A DNA stretch of 64,000 bases from assembly GCA_963815965.1 (NCBI GenBank), contig CAWFIT010000001.1, positions 620,001-684,000 on the forward strand, in the 5' to 3' direction. The number at the start of each line of letters is the position of its first letter. The first letter of the stretch is position 1. Positions 34,756-42,666 of this stretch are shown here, one piece after another. A program made the position numbers and the translations under genes. Origin of the DNA: DASVFB01 sp963815965. Lineage in GTDB: Bacteria; Actinomycetota; Thermoleophilia; Gaiellales; Gaiellaceae. The notes beneath the pieces were generated by a model. That model saw only the letters and a list, made by a program, of their open reading frames with translations. It was not told the DNA's origin and did no database searches.

Positions 34756-35679
34756 TCAGGCGCCCGAGCAGTCGGACGGCAGGTCCTTGCCGAACGGGTA
34801 GGCGAAGAGCGCTTTCCCCTTGCGCGGCACGTTGGCGTCGAACGACGACCAGAACCTCTTGGGGACGTTCGTGTGCAGGATCGGAACGAACTCGTTCCGG
34901 TCGCTCATGTACTTCAGCGCCGCGTTCACCCACTTGTTCATCGCTTTGTCGTTCTTGCGGATGCCGATGCCCCAAGGGATGTTCAGGAACTTGTCGTTCG
35001 TGAGCTTGAGCGAGTTGTCGAGCGAAGCGACGCCGACAACGAACGCATCGTCGAACATGAACGCCGAGGCGCGGCCTTCCTTCACGGCCGTGACCGCCGC
35101 GGCGGTGCCGTCGACCTCGAGCAGAGTGCTGTTCTTGAAGCAGTTCCGCATCCACGTCGAGTAGATCGAGCCTCGCGTGGTGACGATTGTCTTGCCGGCA
35201 AGATCCTTGACCGAGTTGATCGGCGTCGAGTTCGGAACGAGCAGGCGCCCCGTCGCGGAGTAGTACGGGGTCGAGAAGTCGATCGTGTCGTTCCGCGCCT
35301 GTGTCCAAGTCAGCGTCGAGATAATGATGTCGACCTGCGACGACTGGAGTGCCGGGATGCGGCTGGGCGTCGTCACGCAGACGAGCTTCGCCTTGAATTT
35401 GCTGCCGAACGCGAGCTGTGCGAAGCGCCGGGCGATTGCGACGTCATAGCCGACGTGCTGGCCCGTGTAGTCGATGTAGCCAAACGGTGGGAAGTCGCAC
35501 TTCACGCCGATCACCCACTTGTGACGCGCCTTCACGTACGACGGAAGCGCCGGAAGCTTCGCCGCCGCAGCCGTGCTCTTCGCACCGCTCTTGCCCGACG
35601 TCGAGGCCGCGCCTATTGCGGCGAACGTCAGAGCGGCCAATACCGCAGCGACGAGCACCGCGCCTGTCAGATGCTTCAT
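34756..35679 (-). CDS. Family 3 amino acid-binding protein of ABC transporter
   Basis: 307 residues. Signal-like N-terminus (MKHLTGAVLVAAVLAALTF), then a family 3 solute-binding domain: WVIGVKCDFPPFGYIDYTG, GYDVAIARRFAQLAFG, DIIISTLTWTQARNDTIDFSTPYY, INSVKDLAGKTIVTTRGS. Polar or acidic amino acid is the expected ligand. No lipobox cysteine in the signal. ATG overlaps the ATPase stop (ATGA). Confidence 0.9.
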   Translation of the reverse strand: MKHLTGAVLVAAVLAALTFAAIGAASTSGKSGAKSTAAAAKLPALPSYVKARHKWVIGVKCDFPPFGYIDYTGQHVGYDVAIARRFAQLAFGSKFKAKLVCVTTPSRIPALQSSQVDIIISTLTWTQARNDTIDFSTPYYSATGRLLVPNSTPINSVKDLAGKTIVTTRGSIYSTWMRNCFKNSTLLEVDGTAAAVTAVKEGRASAFMFDDAFVVGVASLDNSLKLTNDKFLNIPWGIGIRKNDKAMNKWVNAALKYMSDRNEFVPILHTNVPKRFWSSFDANVPRKGKALFAYPFGKDLPSDCSGA

Positions 35680-36452
35680 TCCATTTCTCCTTCCTCGGTG
35701 AGGGATAGCTCCTCCAGGGACTCAGCGAGCTGAAGCGTCCGGCGCAGGAAGCGCCGCGTCCGCTCCTCTTTCGGACGATCGAGCACGTCGGCAGGCTTAC
35801 CCTGCTCGACGATCACTCCTTCGTCCATGAACACGAGGTGGTCCCCGACCTCGCGTGCAAACTGCATCTCGTGCGTGACGACGAGCATCGTCATGCCGTC
35901 CTTCGCCAGGTCGCGCATCACGATCAGCACTTCGCCGACGAGCTCAGGATCGAGCGCCGACGTGACCTCGTCGAACAGCATCACGTGCGGGTTCATCATC
36001 AAGGCGCGCGCGATCGCGACGCGCTGCTGCTGGCCGCCTGAAAGCTGGTGTGGGTACTGCCTGGCTTTCTCCTCGAGCCCCACGCGCTCGAGCAGCTCGT
36101 GCGCGCTCGTCTCGGCGTCGGCGCGCCGGCGCTTGCGAATCCGGCGCGCGGCGAGCGTCAGGTTGTCGATAACGCGCAGGTGCGGGAACAGGTTGAACTG
36201 CTGGAAGACGATGCCGACGTTCTGTCGAACCCGCGAAACGTCCACGCCCTTGCCTGTGATCTCCTTGCCCTCGAGGAAGATCCGGCCGGAGTCGACCGGC
36301 TCGAGCAGGTTGACGCAACGCAGGAGCGTGCTCTTCCCGCTGCCGCTCGGGCCGATGATGACCTGCACGTCCCCCGGCGCGACCTCTAGATCAATGCCGT
36401 CGAGCACGACGAGATCGCCGAAGCTCTTGCGAACTTGCTCGAGTTGGACCAT
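35676..36452 (-). CDS. Polar amino acid ABC transporter ATPase
   Basis: 258 residues, GlnQ/HisP-like. Walker A GPSGSGKST, Q-loop VFQQFNLFPHL, signature LSGGQQQRVAIARAL, Walker B VMLFDEVTSALDPE, H-loop VVTHEMQFA. First gene of the four-gene operon ATPase-binding protein-permease-permease. The upstream 120 bp (36453-36575) to the subtilase gene contain no gene. Confidence 0.95.
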   Translation of the reverse strand: MVQLEQVRKSFGDLVVLDGIDLEVAPGDVQVIIGPSGSGKSTLLRCVNLLEPVDSGRIFLEGKEITGKGVDVSRVRQNVGIVFQQFNLFPHLRVIDNLTLAARRIRKRRRADAETSAHELLERVGLEEKARQYPHQLSGGQQQRVAIARALMMNPHVMLFDEVTSALDPELVGEVLIVMRDLAKDGMTMLVVTHEMQFAREVGDHLVFMDEGVIVEQGKPADVLDRPKEERTRRFLRRTLQLAESLEELSLTEEGEME

Positions 36453-36575
36453 CGGAGCGCCCGCGCCGCGCGGCGTCGCACGAACGGTCCCTGCCGCCTC
36501 ACTCGTCAGACCCTGCCTCCCTGCCTTTTCTCGGCCCCGCCGAAAGATGTACCGAGCCGGTGAACGGAAGTCAAG

Positions 36576-38558
36576 TCAGCGCGACTTCGCCCTTCCCTTG
36601 CTGACGACCAGGTTCACCCTGACGCCGGCGGCACGGTGCGCGCTCGCCACCGGCCGTTGAGAGACGACGCGCCCTTTCTTGACCGAGCTGGAGTAGGCCC
36701 CCGTGACCGAGCCGACCGAGCAGCGCGCGAGAATGATGGCGCGTCTGGCCTGCGCGAGCAGCTTGCCCTTGAGCTGGGGCACGGTGCAGTTCTTGGCAAA
36801 GGTGGCCTTGACGGAGCGATTTGCGCTCATCGTCACCGTGCACGCGCCTTTCCCCGAGCAGCCGCTGCCGCTCCAGCCGGAGAAGGTCGAGCCCGTGGCC
36901 GCGCTGGCCGTCAGCGTGACCGAGCTGCCGTTCGCGAAGCCCGCCGAACAGGTTGCACCGCAGTTGATTCCCGCCGGGCTCGACGTGACCGTGCCCGCGC
37001 CTTTCCCGGCCTTCGTAACCGTGAGCGTGCGGGGCAGGGAGGGGCCAGAGGCGTCGTACGCGGCGAGCGCGTCGACGAGCCCCGAGCCGAAATTGTTGTT
37101 CGGAACGACGGTGCTGCCGCCGCAGCCGGTCCCGCCGCCGCCGACGGCCGGGTTGGCGGTGTTGGTCAACAGTTGCTTCGTCGCGGCGATGTTCCGGACC
37201 AGGTCGGGGCGGGCCGACCACAACAGGGCGACGACGCCGACGACGTGTGGCCCTGCCATAGAGGTGCCGCTGAACGACGAGTAGGCGGTGTCGCTCGACC
37301 GCACCGACGAGCGCACGTTGACGCCGGGCGCGACGACCTCCGGCTTCACGCGGTTCGAGCCGTCCGCAGTGACAGGGCCTCTGCTGCTGAAGCCGGCGAG
37401 AATGTTGCTGCTGTCGACGGCACCCGTGGTGAAGGCCGAGGAGTAGATCGCGGGTGGATCGGAGACGGTGCTGCAGCCCGGCCCACTGTTCCCCGCGGAG
37501 GCCTCGACGAAGATGCCGGCGGCCTCGGTGTTCTGCACGATGGTCTGGAGCGTGTTCGCCGCGCAGCCTTCGCTGGCGGGACACGTCCAGCTGTCGTTGA
37601 TGACGTGCGGCCGCTTGGTCGGATCGGCGTTCTCGCCACTGAGGTTCGTCGGTGCGATGAACCACTGGAAGCACTCGGTGTAGGTCGCGGGGCTCCCGGT
37701 GCCCTGGTCCATGTTGCGGCAGCCGATCCACTTCGCGCCCGGAGCGACGCCGATCTGGTTCGTCCCTCCGTCGCTGCCAACCACGGAGCCGGTCGTGTGC
37801 GTCCCGTGGTTGTCGTCGTCGCACGGCTGGACGGTGTTGGGGCCGCACACGCCGCCGCCGCTGTGGATTGCGTCGTGCCAGTTGTAGTTGTTGTCGGCGC
37901 TGCTGCCGTTCCAACCCCGGTACTCGTTCTTGAGCGCGCTATGCGTCCACCGGACGCCGGTGTCCGCGCTCGCGACGACCATGCCCTGTCCCGTATCGCC
38001 GGCCGACCACAACGCCGGGGCATGGACGTCGTTGACGCCCCACTCGACGGCGTTGGGCGCCGCAGGGCGCGATGGCGAGGCAGCCGTCACGAGCGCCGAA
38101 ACCGAGTCGAAGTCGAACGGCGCCTCGACCTGCTGGAGCCAGTCGGACTTGTCGTCCGACTCGATCGACTTCACGTCGGCGCGGGCCGCGAGCCCGTCGA
38201 TGAGCGAGCGGTCGCCCTCGGTCATGACCACGTTGGCCGCCCAGAAAGAGCGATACGGCACGCCGCGAGCCTCGAGCTGCGCAATGATCGGCGCCTGGGT
38301 TCGCGCGGCGTGCTCGCGAAGCGTTCTGTAGACATACCAGCCGCGCGCGTCCTGGTCGCGCATGGCGTAGGCGGCGCTGAGATCGGCCTGGTCGCCGAGG
38401 TAGACGACGACTTGGGTCTCGCTGCCGCCGGCCGTGTCGCGCAGAACCTGCGAGCTGATCTTTGGCGAGCTTCCGTTGTTGGCGCCGGTCTCGCCCGGGA
38501 GCACGCCGAATCCGGCGAGTACGAGGGCTAGCGCAGCGACGAGGCCGACAGGTCTCAA
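36576..38558 (-). CDS. Secreted subtilisin-like serine protease with PASTA-like C-terminus
   Basis: 660 residues from TTG (overlapping the upstream stop as TTGA). Signal peptide at residues 1-25, an inhibitor-I9-like propeptide region (AAYAMRDQD..., ANVVMTEGDRSLIDGL), then an S8 domain with the catalytic triad: D in VVASADTGVRW, H in DDDNHGTHTTG, S in FSGTSMAGPHV. The C-terminal part has a TVTKAGKGAGTVTSSPAG-type beta repeat ending in VKATF. A final PASTA-like segment follows (VPQLKGKLLAQARRAIILA...RVVSQRPVASAHRA). Cell-wall or exported location expected; substrate unknown. Confidence 0.9.
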   Translation of the reverse strand: MRPVGLVAALALVLAGFGVLPGETGANNGSSPKISSQVLRDTAGGSETQVVVYLGDQADLSAAYAMRDQDARGWYVYRTLREHAARTQAPIIAQLEARGVPYRSFWAANVVMTEGDRSLIDGLAARADVKSIESDDKSDWLQQVEAPFDFDSVSALVTAASPSRPAAPNAVEWGVNDVHAPALWSAGDTGQGMVVASADTGVRWTHSALKNEYRGWNGSSADNNYNWHDAIHSGGGVCGPNTVQPCDDDNHGTHTTGSVVGSDGGTNQIGVAPGAKWIGCRNMDQGTGSPATYTECFQWFIAPTNLSGENADPTKRPHVINDSWTCPASEGCAANTLQTIVQNTEAAGIFVEASAGNSGPGCSTVSDPPAIYSSAFTTGAVDSSNILAGFSSRGPVTADGSNRVKPEVVAPGVNVRSSVRSSDTAYSSFSGTSMAGPHVVGVVALLWSARPDLVRNIAATKQLLTNTANPAVGGGGTGCGGSTVVPNNNFGSGLVDALAAYDASGPSLPRTLTVTKAGKGAGTVTSSPAGINCGATCSAGFANGSSVTLTASAATGSTFSGWSGSGCSGKGACTVTMSANRSVKATFAKNCTVPQLKGKLLAQARRAIILARCSVGSVTGAYSSSVKKGRVVSQRPVASAHRAAGVRVNLVVSKGRAKSR

Positions 38559-39553
38559 GAGCGCCGTTCTTCGGTGTCGTCGAAGCCGCGCTCCCAGGGC
38601 GGGAGGTCTGCCTCGACGACGGCCGTCTCGGGCTGAGGCAGCACCCGGACGTGCTTCGGCGCCGGCTCCAGTTCGGGCTCAGGCGCTGCCGCTGCCGCCC
38701 GCTGCTTCCTGCGGAGGAAGCGGCGCCGGGCGATGACGCCCGTCTCCGCCTCATCGACCTCGGCAGCCGATTCCAGCCCGCTGTCCGCCGGCTCGTCCTG
38801 CTCCGGCTCCGGCTCCGGTTCCGGTTCCGGCGGCTCATCCGACGCTGCGACGTCCTCCTGCGCCGGCGCCTCGTCGTCCGCCGCAAGCGCGCCCATCAGC
38901 ACGACCGGCTCGGACCCCGCAGGCTCGGCGAACGCGGCCCAGCCGCTGCCATCGTCGGCGACCTCTTCATCCGCTTCCGTCGATTCATCCACCACCGCTG
39001 CACGTTCGCGGCGCACCACCTCGACCGACCGAGGCTGCGGCGGAGCGGGTACCGGCGCGACTGCGGGGGGCGCTGCGGGAATCGGCGTCGTGCCGCGGCG
39101 TTCGCGCGCGGCGATCAGCTCGACGAGGAACGTGATCAGCACCGCGCCGGCCATGACACCGACGATCTCGAGCGCCGAAAGCTCCGCAACAGCAACGACG
39201 GCAGCGACGATGACGAGAAAGATGACCTCGAGCGCGATCCGCGGCACGGCCTCGGGCACGGAGCCGAGCATCGAGCGCTCAGGCGTCAGCGCGTAGCCAC
39301 GCGGGTACGGCGACCAGCCGGCGGCGCGCAGCGAGCGCAGTTCAGCGCGAAGGTCGGACGCCTCTCCCCGGAAGACCTCGACCGCCTCGAGCGTGCGGAG
39401 CGTGGCGTCCAACTGTGCGATGTGGCGGTAGAAAGCGTCGAAAGCGGCCTGAACCCGCTCGCGGTCGTAACCCTCCCAGGCGGCCGGCAGGTCCTCCACG
39501 CGCGGAAGGGGATGAGCCTCGTGATGGTGGGGCGACGGCCATTCCTCGGCCAT
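38555..39553 (-). CDS. Membrane protein with central helix pair and acidic proline-rich tail
   Basis: 332 residues, not assigned to a named family. Residues 1-90 are soluble with a coiled-coil-like helix (RERVQAAFDAFYRHIAQLDATL). Residues 100-145 hold two hydrophobic helices (PRIALEVIFLVIVAAVVAVAELSALEI, VMAGAVLITFLVELI, in pieces). Residues 150-332 are rich in Glu, Pro and Ala with a PEPEPEPEPEQ run and arginine clusters. It precedes and overlaps the subtilase gene. The ATG is preceded by TAATAC at six bases. An anchor or scaffold role for cell-surface processes is only a guess. Confidence 0.75.
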   Translation of the reverse strand: MAEEWPSPHHHEAHPLPRVEDLPAAWEGYDRERVQAAFDAFYRHIAQLDATLRTLEAVEVFRGEASDLRAELRSLRAAGWSPYPRGYALTPERSMLGSVPEAVPRIALEVIFLVIVAAVVAVAELSALEIVGVMAGAVLITFLVELIAARERRGTTPIPAAPPAVAPVPAPPQPRSVEVVRRERAAVVDESTEADEEVADDGSGWAAFAEPAGSEPVVLMGALAADDEAPAQEDVAASDEPPEPEPEPEPEQDEPADSGLESAAEVDEAETGVIARRRFLRRKQRAAAAAPEPELEPAPKHVRVLPQPETAVVEADLPPWERGFDDTEERRS

Positions 39554-39587
39554 GCCCCAGTATTACCGGACTTCCCGGCGGGCGGAA

Positions 39588-39755
39588 AGAGGTTTGATGT
39601 GGAACTCGGGTGCCTCTGGGGACGGCACAGACCAAGCAGCTGAGCTCGAGCGGACGCAGTTCGTACTCGTGTAGTACGGGCTGCGGCCGATCGGGCTCAG
39701 ATGCGCCGTGTCTGGGCCGCCATCCAGAGGTGCCGGAGTTTCACATCGAGCCTCT
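39588..39755 (+). ncRNA. Candidate structured RNA: 168-nt imperfect hairpin
   Basis: The whole interval folds on itself. Outer arm 39588-39619 pairs with 39724-39755, then 623-632 with 710-719, 640-653 with 687-700, and 655-666 with 674-685, closing a 7-nt loop (39667-39673); two small internal loops interrupt it. The differences between the arms are revealing. At 593/750, 595/748, 602/741, 611/732, 612/731, 646/694, 660/680 and 661/679 the pairs are all G-U on the + strand, and would be A-C on the - strand. No A-C mismatch occurs on the + strand. It lies between the response-regulator stop and the start region of the anchored protein. No ORF or known RNA family is recognised. Confidence 0.5.
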
Positions 39756-39757
39756 AA

Positions 39758-40453
39758 CTATTTCGGGGTCGGCTCGAAGCGATAGCCGACGCCGTAGCGC
39801 GTCTGGATGAAGGTGTGGCGCGGCGTGCGGCGATCGATCTTTTCGCGGAGCTTGCGCACGAAGACGTCGACCGTGCGATCGCGGTACGTGTGCCTCCGCC
39901 CCCAGAGCGTCTGCAGAAGCTCGTCGCGCGTGACGACGCGGCCGCGCTCGGTCGCGAGCATGTGCAGCAGGCGGAACTCGGTCGGCGTCAGGTCGACGCT
40001 CTCTTCGGAGACGAACGCCTGCACGACGGATGGGTCGATGCGCAGCTCCTCGATCTCGATGGCGTCGCCGCGCTCGGCCGTGACACGCCGTGCTCCTCGA
40101 CGCGCTGCGGCGCGAACGCGCGCGACGAGCTCCAGCATCGAGAACGGCTTCACGACGTAATCGTCCGCGCCGAGCTCGAGCGTTCGCACGCGGTCCTGCT
40201 CACTTCCGCGCGCGCTCACGACGACGATCGGAGTGCCGATTCCTTCCTTGCGCGCCGCCTCGATGATCTGCCACCCGTCGAGCTCGGGAAGCATCAGGTC
40301 GAGCACGCAGACGTCGGCGCGCTCGTAGCGCAGGCGCGCAAGGGCGGTCGTCCCCTTGCCGACCCAGACCGGGTCGAAGCCGGCGACGCGCAGATGGCGC
40401 GACATACCGTCAGCGATGACGTAGTCGTCCTCCACGATCAGGACCTTTGGCAT
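39758..40453 (-). CDS. OmpR/PhoB-type response regulator (orphan)
   Basis: 231 residues: receiver domain with phosphoacceptor aspartate in DVCVLDLMLPELDGW (about residue 50), conserved T/S in VVVSARG and lysine in DDYVVKPFSM. A C-terminal winged-helix follows (LTPTEFRLLHMLATERGRVVTRDELLQTLWG, HTFIQTRYGVGYRFE, in pieces). It is very similar to the second regulator at 51.6 kb. No kinase gene is adjacent. Its promoter region carries three PHO-box repeats in its own orientation. Transcription ends near the 168-nt hairpin. Confidence 0.92.
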   Translation of the reverse strand: MPKVLIVEDDYVIADGMSRHLRVAGFDPVWVGKGTTALARLRYERADVCVLDLMLPELDGWQIIEAARKEGIGTPIVVVSARGSEQDRVRTLELGADDYVVKPFSMLELVARVRAAARRGARRVTAERGDAIEIEELRIDPSVVQAFVSEESVDLTPTEFRLLHMLATERGRVVTRDELLQTLWGRRHTYRDRTVDVFVRKLREKIDRRTPRHTFIQTRYGVGYRFEPTPK

Positions 40454-40499
40454 CCGTTTGAATCTTCCGGGTCGCGTCGGAGGCTGTGGGTTCGCGCGT

Positions 40500-40528
40500 G
40501 GTGAACAAGTGGTGACCGAGCTGTGAAC
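40500..40528 (-). promoter_or_regulatory. PHO box: three 11-bp-phased repeats
   Basis: GTGAAC, GTGACC and GTGAAC start at 40501, 40512 and 40523, exactly 11 bp apart; on the - strand these read GTTCAC/GGTCAC/GTTCAC. This matches the PhoP-binding direct repeats of actinobacteria (conserved GTTCACC part of 11-bp units). It lies between the divergent response regulator (start 40453) and the LMW-phosphatase/arsenate-reductase gene (start 40594) and may control both. Confidence 0.75.
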
Positions 40529-40593
40529 TCGACCACGGAACGAGTCGACGTTTTCGATACTGCCTCGCAACCGACGTCGGACAAGGAGCCGCA

Positions 40594-41205
40594 ATGAAGT
40601 ACGTCCTCTTCGTTTGCACGCACAACGCCGGTCGCTCGCAGATGGCGCACGCGTTCTTCGACCGGTACGCGCCGGACGACATTCGGGCGGAGTCTGCGGG
40701 GCAGGAACCGGCCGAGGAGATCTGGCCCAACGTCGTCGCGGCAATGGCGGAGGTCGGTGTGAACCTCGTCGGCCGCCGTCCGAAGCGACTCGACCTCGAG
40801 ATGCAACTCCACGCCGACTGGGCAGTGACGCTCGGGTGCGGCGGCTCGTGTCCCTACGTTCCCACGATGGTCGAGGACTGGCAGATTCCCGATCCGGCCG
40901 GGCTGACGCTGGAGGAGACGCGCCCGATCCGAGACCTGCTCGAGGAGAAGGTTGAGGAGCTGATCAACGATCGAATCGACGCGATCAGAACCGACGCGAC
41001 GGCTCACTCGATGCGCCTACAGCGGCTGCTTCCTCAACTTGTCGAGGAGTTCGGCGGCGAGAAATCAGGCGACGAGATTCGCGCGTGCGCCGATCAGATG
41101 CTCAAGCCGTACGACGACGCGAACGTGCGGTCGTTCGTGCTCACGCTCGCGGCGCGCCAGACACGGGAGTGCCTTCGCGAAGGGCGTTGCGCCGGGGTGG
41201 CCTAG
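40594..41205 (+). CDS. Arsenate reductase / LMW phosphatase-like protein with helical C-terminal domain
   Basis: 203 residues, AAGGAG ribosome site. The N-terminal low-molecular-weight phosphatase fold has the CX5R loop FVCTHNAGRSQMAHAFF (cysteine about residue 8), then TLGCGGSCPYVP and PDPAGLTLEETRPIRD. The C-terminal 65 residues (HSMRLQRLLPQLVEEFGG...) form a helical domain resembling the three-helix dimerisation module of actinobacterial arsenate reductases. Reduces arsenate or dephosphorylates a small target. Next to a PHO box, so probably induced when phosphate (and its mimic arsenate) uptake rises. Confidence 0.82.
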   Translation: MKYVLFVCTHNAGRSQMAHAFFDRYAPDDIRAESAGQEPAEEIWPNVVAAMAEVGVNLVGRRPKRLDLEMQLHADWAVTLGCGGSCPYVPTMVEDWQIPDPAGLTLEETRPIRDLLEEKVEELINDRIDAIRTDATAHSMRLQRLLPQLVEEFGGEKSGDEIRACADQMLKPYDDANVRSFVLTLAARQTRECLREGRCAGVA

Positions 41206-42086
41206 GCGGCGACTGCAGCCTCGGCGAGCAGCGAGAGGGCGACGCCCTCGCGAAGCCCTGCACGAGCGACCTCGAGCGGCACGCCGAGCAGCTGCTGCGT
41301 CGAAGCGAGCAGCAACGCTCCTGCCGCAAGCGTGCGTGCCCGCGACGGCGAGAGATCGAATGTCTTCGCGAGCCGGCGCGAAGGGCGCTCGGCCACGATC
41401 CGCAGCGCGACGGTGAGCTCTGCTCGGCCGAGACGAGAGCCGACGAGCTTGCCGAGCGCCCGCGCGCTGCCGCCGGTTGCGTAGGCGGCATGTGGCAAGG
41501 GCGGAGTGAGCCCCGCGAACAACGGTCCGATCTCCTCCCGCGCCCATTCGATCTCGTCGCTCGTCGGCGGATCGTCAGCGAACGCGCGCCGGGTGAGACG
41601 AAGCGACCCGACATCGAGCGAGCGCACCCACGACGGCTCGCCGGCGCTCGAGCCGACGGCCAGCTGCGTCGAGCCGCCGCCGACGTCGCACACGGCGACG
41701 CTCGGCCACGAGTCCTCGACCGATGCGACGACAGCTCCGTAGGCGAAGCTGGCCTCCTCTTCGGCCGTGAGTACGCGCGCACTCGCGCCGCGAACGCGCT
41801 CGAGCGATGCGATCAGCTCGTCTGCGTTCTCGGCCTGCCTCCCCGGCGACGTCACGACGATTTCGATGCGCGAGCAGCCGAGCCGTCGCGCCGACGCCGC
41901 CTGGTCGCGGGCCGCGCGGCCGGTGGCCTGGAGCCTGTCCCGCGGAATGGCGCCGCCCTGCTCGATGAACTCGCCGAGACCCAGCTGGATCCGCTCGCGG
42001 TGCACCGTCGTCAGCCCTGATCCAGCGCCTGCCGCAACGAGGAGCCGCATCGTGTTCGCGCCGACATCTATGACTCCTACGCGCAT
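41202..42086 (-). CDS. ppx: Ppx/GppA-family exopolyphosphatase
   Basis: 294 residues from ATG 42086 (MRVGVIDVGANTMRLLV, the conserved N-terminal phosphate-1 motif). Other motifs: the LTAEEEASFAYGAV region, VCDVGGGSTQLAVG and ATGGSARALGKLVG. It lacks the long C-terminal HD-like domain of E. coli Ppx, as is common in actinobacteria. It degrades polyphosphate or pppGpp. An in-frame upstream extension to 42188 is open but has no family similarity. Convergent overlap with the previous gene of four bases. The 190-bp upstream region carries short repeats (GTCGGCAATT twice) and a PHO box. Confidence 0.9.
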   Translation of the reverse strand: MRVGVIDVGANTMRLLVAAGAGSGLTTVHRERIQLGLGEFIEQGGAIPRDRLQATGRAARDQAASARRLGCSRIEIVVTSPGRQAENADELIASLERVRGASARVLTAEEEASFAYGAVVASVEDSWPSVAVCDVGGGSTQLAVGSSAGEPSWVRSLDVGSLRLTRRAFADDPPTSDEIEWAREEIGPLFAGLTPPLPHAAYATGGSARALGKLVGSRLGRAELTVALRIVAERPSRRLAKTFDLSPSRARTLAAGALLLASTQQLLGVPLEVARAGLREGVALSLLAEAAVAA

Positions 42087-42225
42087 GGTCGGCAATTCTC
42101 GCCGCCCCACCGGCCGGACAAGCCTCGATCTCATCCGCCCTCCCCGGCGATTCTCGCCGACCGTGTCGGCAATTGCGGTCCGCGACATCGAGCATCGATC
42201 ATCTCAGGAGCCAGGTCTTCGATGG

Positions 42226-42242
42226 GTGAACGAGTGGTGAAG
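42226..42242 (-). promoter_or_regulatory. PHO box: two 11-bp-phased repeats
   Basis: GTGAAC at 42226 and GTGAAG at 42237, 11 bp apart, in the - strand orientation (GTTCAC). Located between the divergent ppx and LMW-phosphatase genes. Only two units are well conserved. Confidence 0.6.
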
Positions 42243-42279
42243 ACGGCGGCACGACAGCCGCGTGGGGCAGAATCAACTG

Positions 42280-42666
42280 ATGGCGAACGTTCTCTTCGTC
42301 TGCGTCCAGAACGCAGGACGCTCGCAGATGGCCGAGGCGCTCTTCAGCCGTGCCGCAGGGGAGCGCCACCAGGCGCGCTCGGCCGGCAGCGCGCCCGCCG
42401 CCGACGTTCACCCGGAGGTCGCGGCGTTGATGCCCGAGCTCGCGGGCCGCGTGCCGCGCAAGCTCGAGCGCGCGGACGCGGAGTGGGCAGACGTCGTCGT
42501 CACGATGGGCTGCGGCGACGCTTGCCCGTACATCCCCGGCAAGCGGTACGTCGACTGGGATCTGGAGGATCCTGCAGGCAAAGACGCGGAAGGGACGCGG
42601 CGAATCAGGGACGAGATCGAGCGCCGCGTCACATCGCTCCTCGACGAGCTGGCAATCGCCGCGTGA
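42280..42666 (+). CDS. Arsenate reductase / LMW phosphatase-like protein (short form)
   Basis: 128 residues from ATG 42280 (MANVLFVCVQNAGRSQMAEAL); a GTG at 42262 in the same frame is less likely. The phosphatase loop CX5R (CVQNAGR), VVTMGCGDACPYIPG and VDWDLEDPAGKDAEGTRRIRD match the thioredoxin-type arsenate reductases, which resemble LMW-PTPases. Paralogue of the 40.6-kb protein without its C-terminal helices. It overlaps uppP by GTGA, so phosphatase and lipid carrier recycling are cotranslated. Confidence 0.85.
   Translation: MANVLFVCVQNAGRSQMAEALFSRAAGERHQARSAGSAPAADVHPEVAALMPELAGRVPRKLERADAEWADVVVTMGCGDACPYIPGKRYVDWDLEDPAGKDAEGTRRIRDEIERRVTSLLDELAIAA

Noticed and set aside
34188..35003. 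Long + strand ORF in the transporter region
   Set aside because: Antisense to permease and binding-protein genes, Arg/Asp/Glu-rich, and crosses the intercistronic hairpin; a shadow that arises from the frameshifted permease.
36636..38531. 631-residue + strand frame opposite the subtilase
   Set aside because: Pure antisense shadow; subtilase catalytic triad is unambiguous on the - strand.
38780..38830. CRISPR or tandem-repeat like GGTTCC/GGCTCC pattern
   Set aside because: It encodes the PEPEPEPE run of the anchored protein; no direct repeats with spacers of CRISPR size.
42087..42180. Short repeats GTCGGCAATT and ATTCTCGCCG upstream of ppx as an operator
   Set aside because: Only two imperfectly arranged 10-mers each, no symmetry or phasing that would support a binding site.
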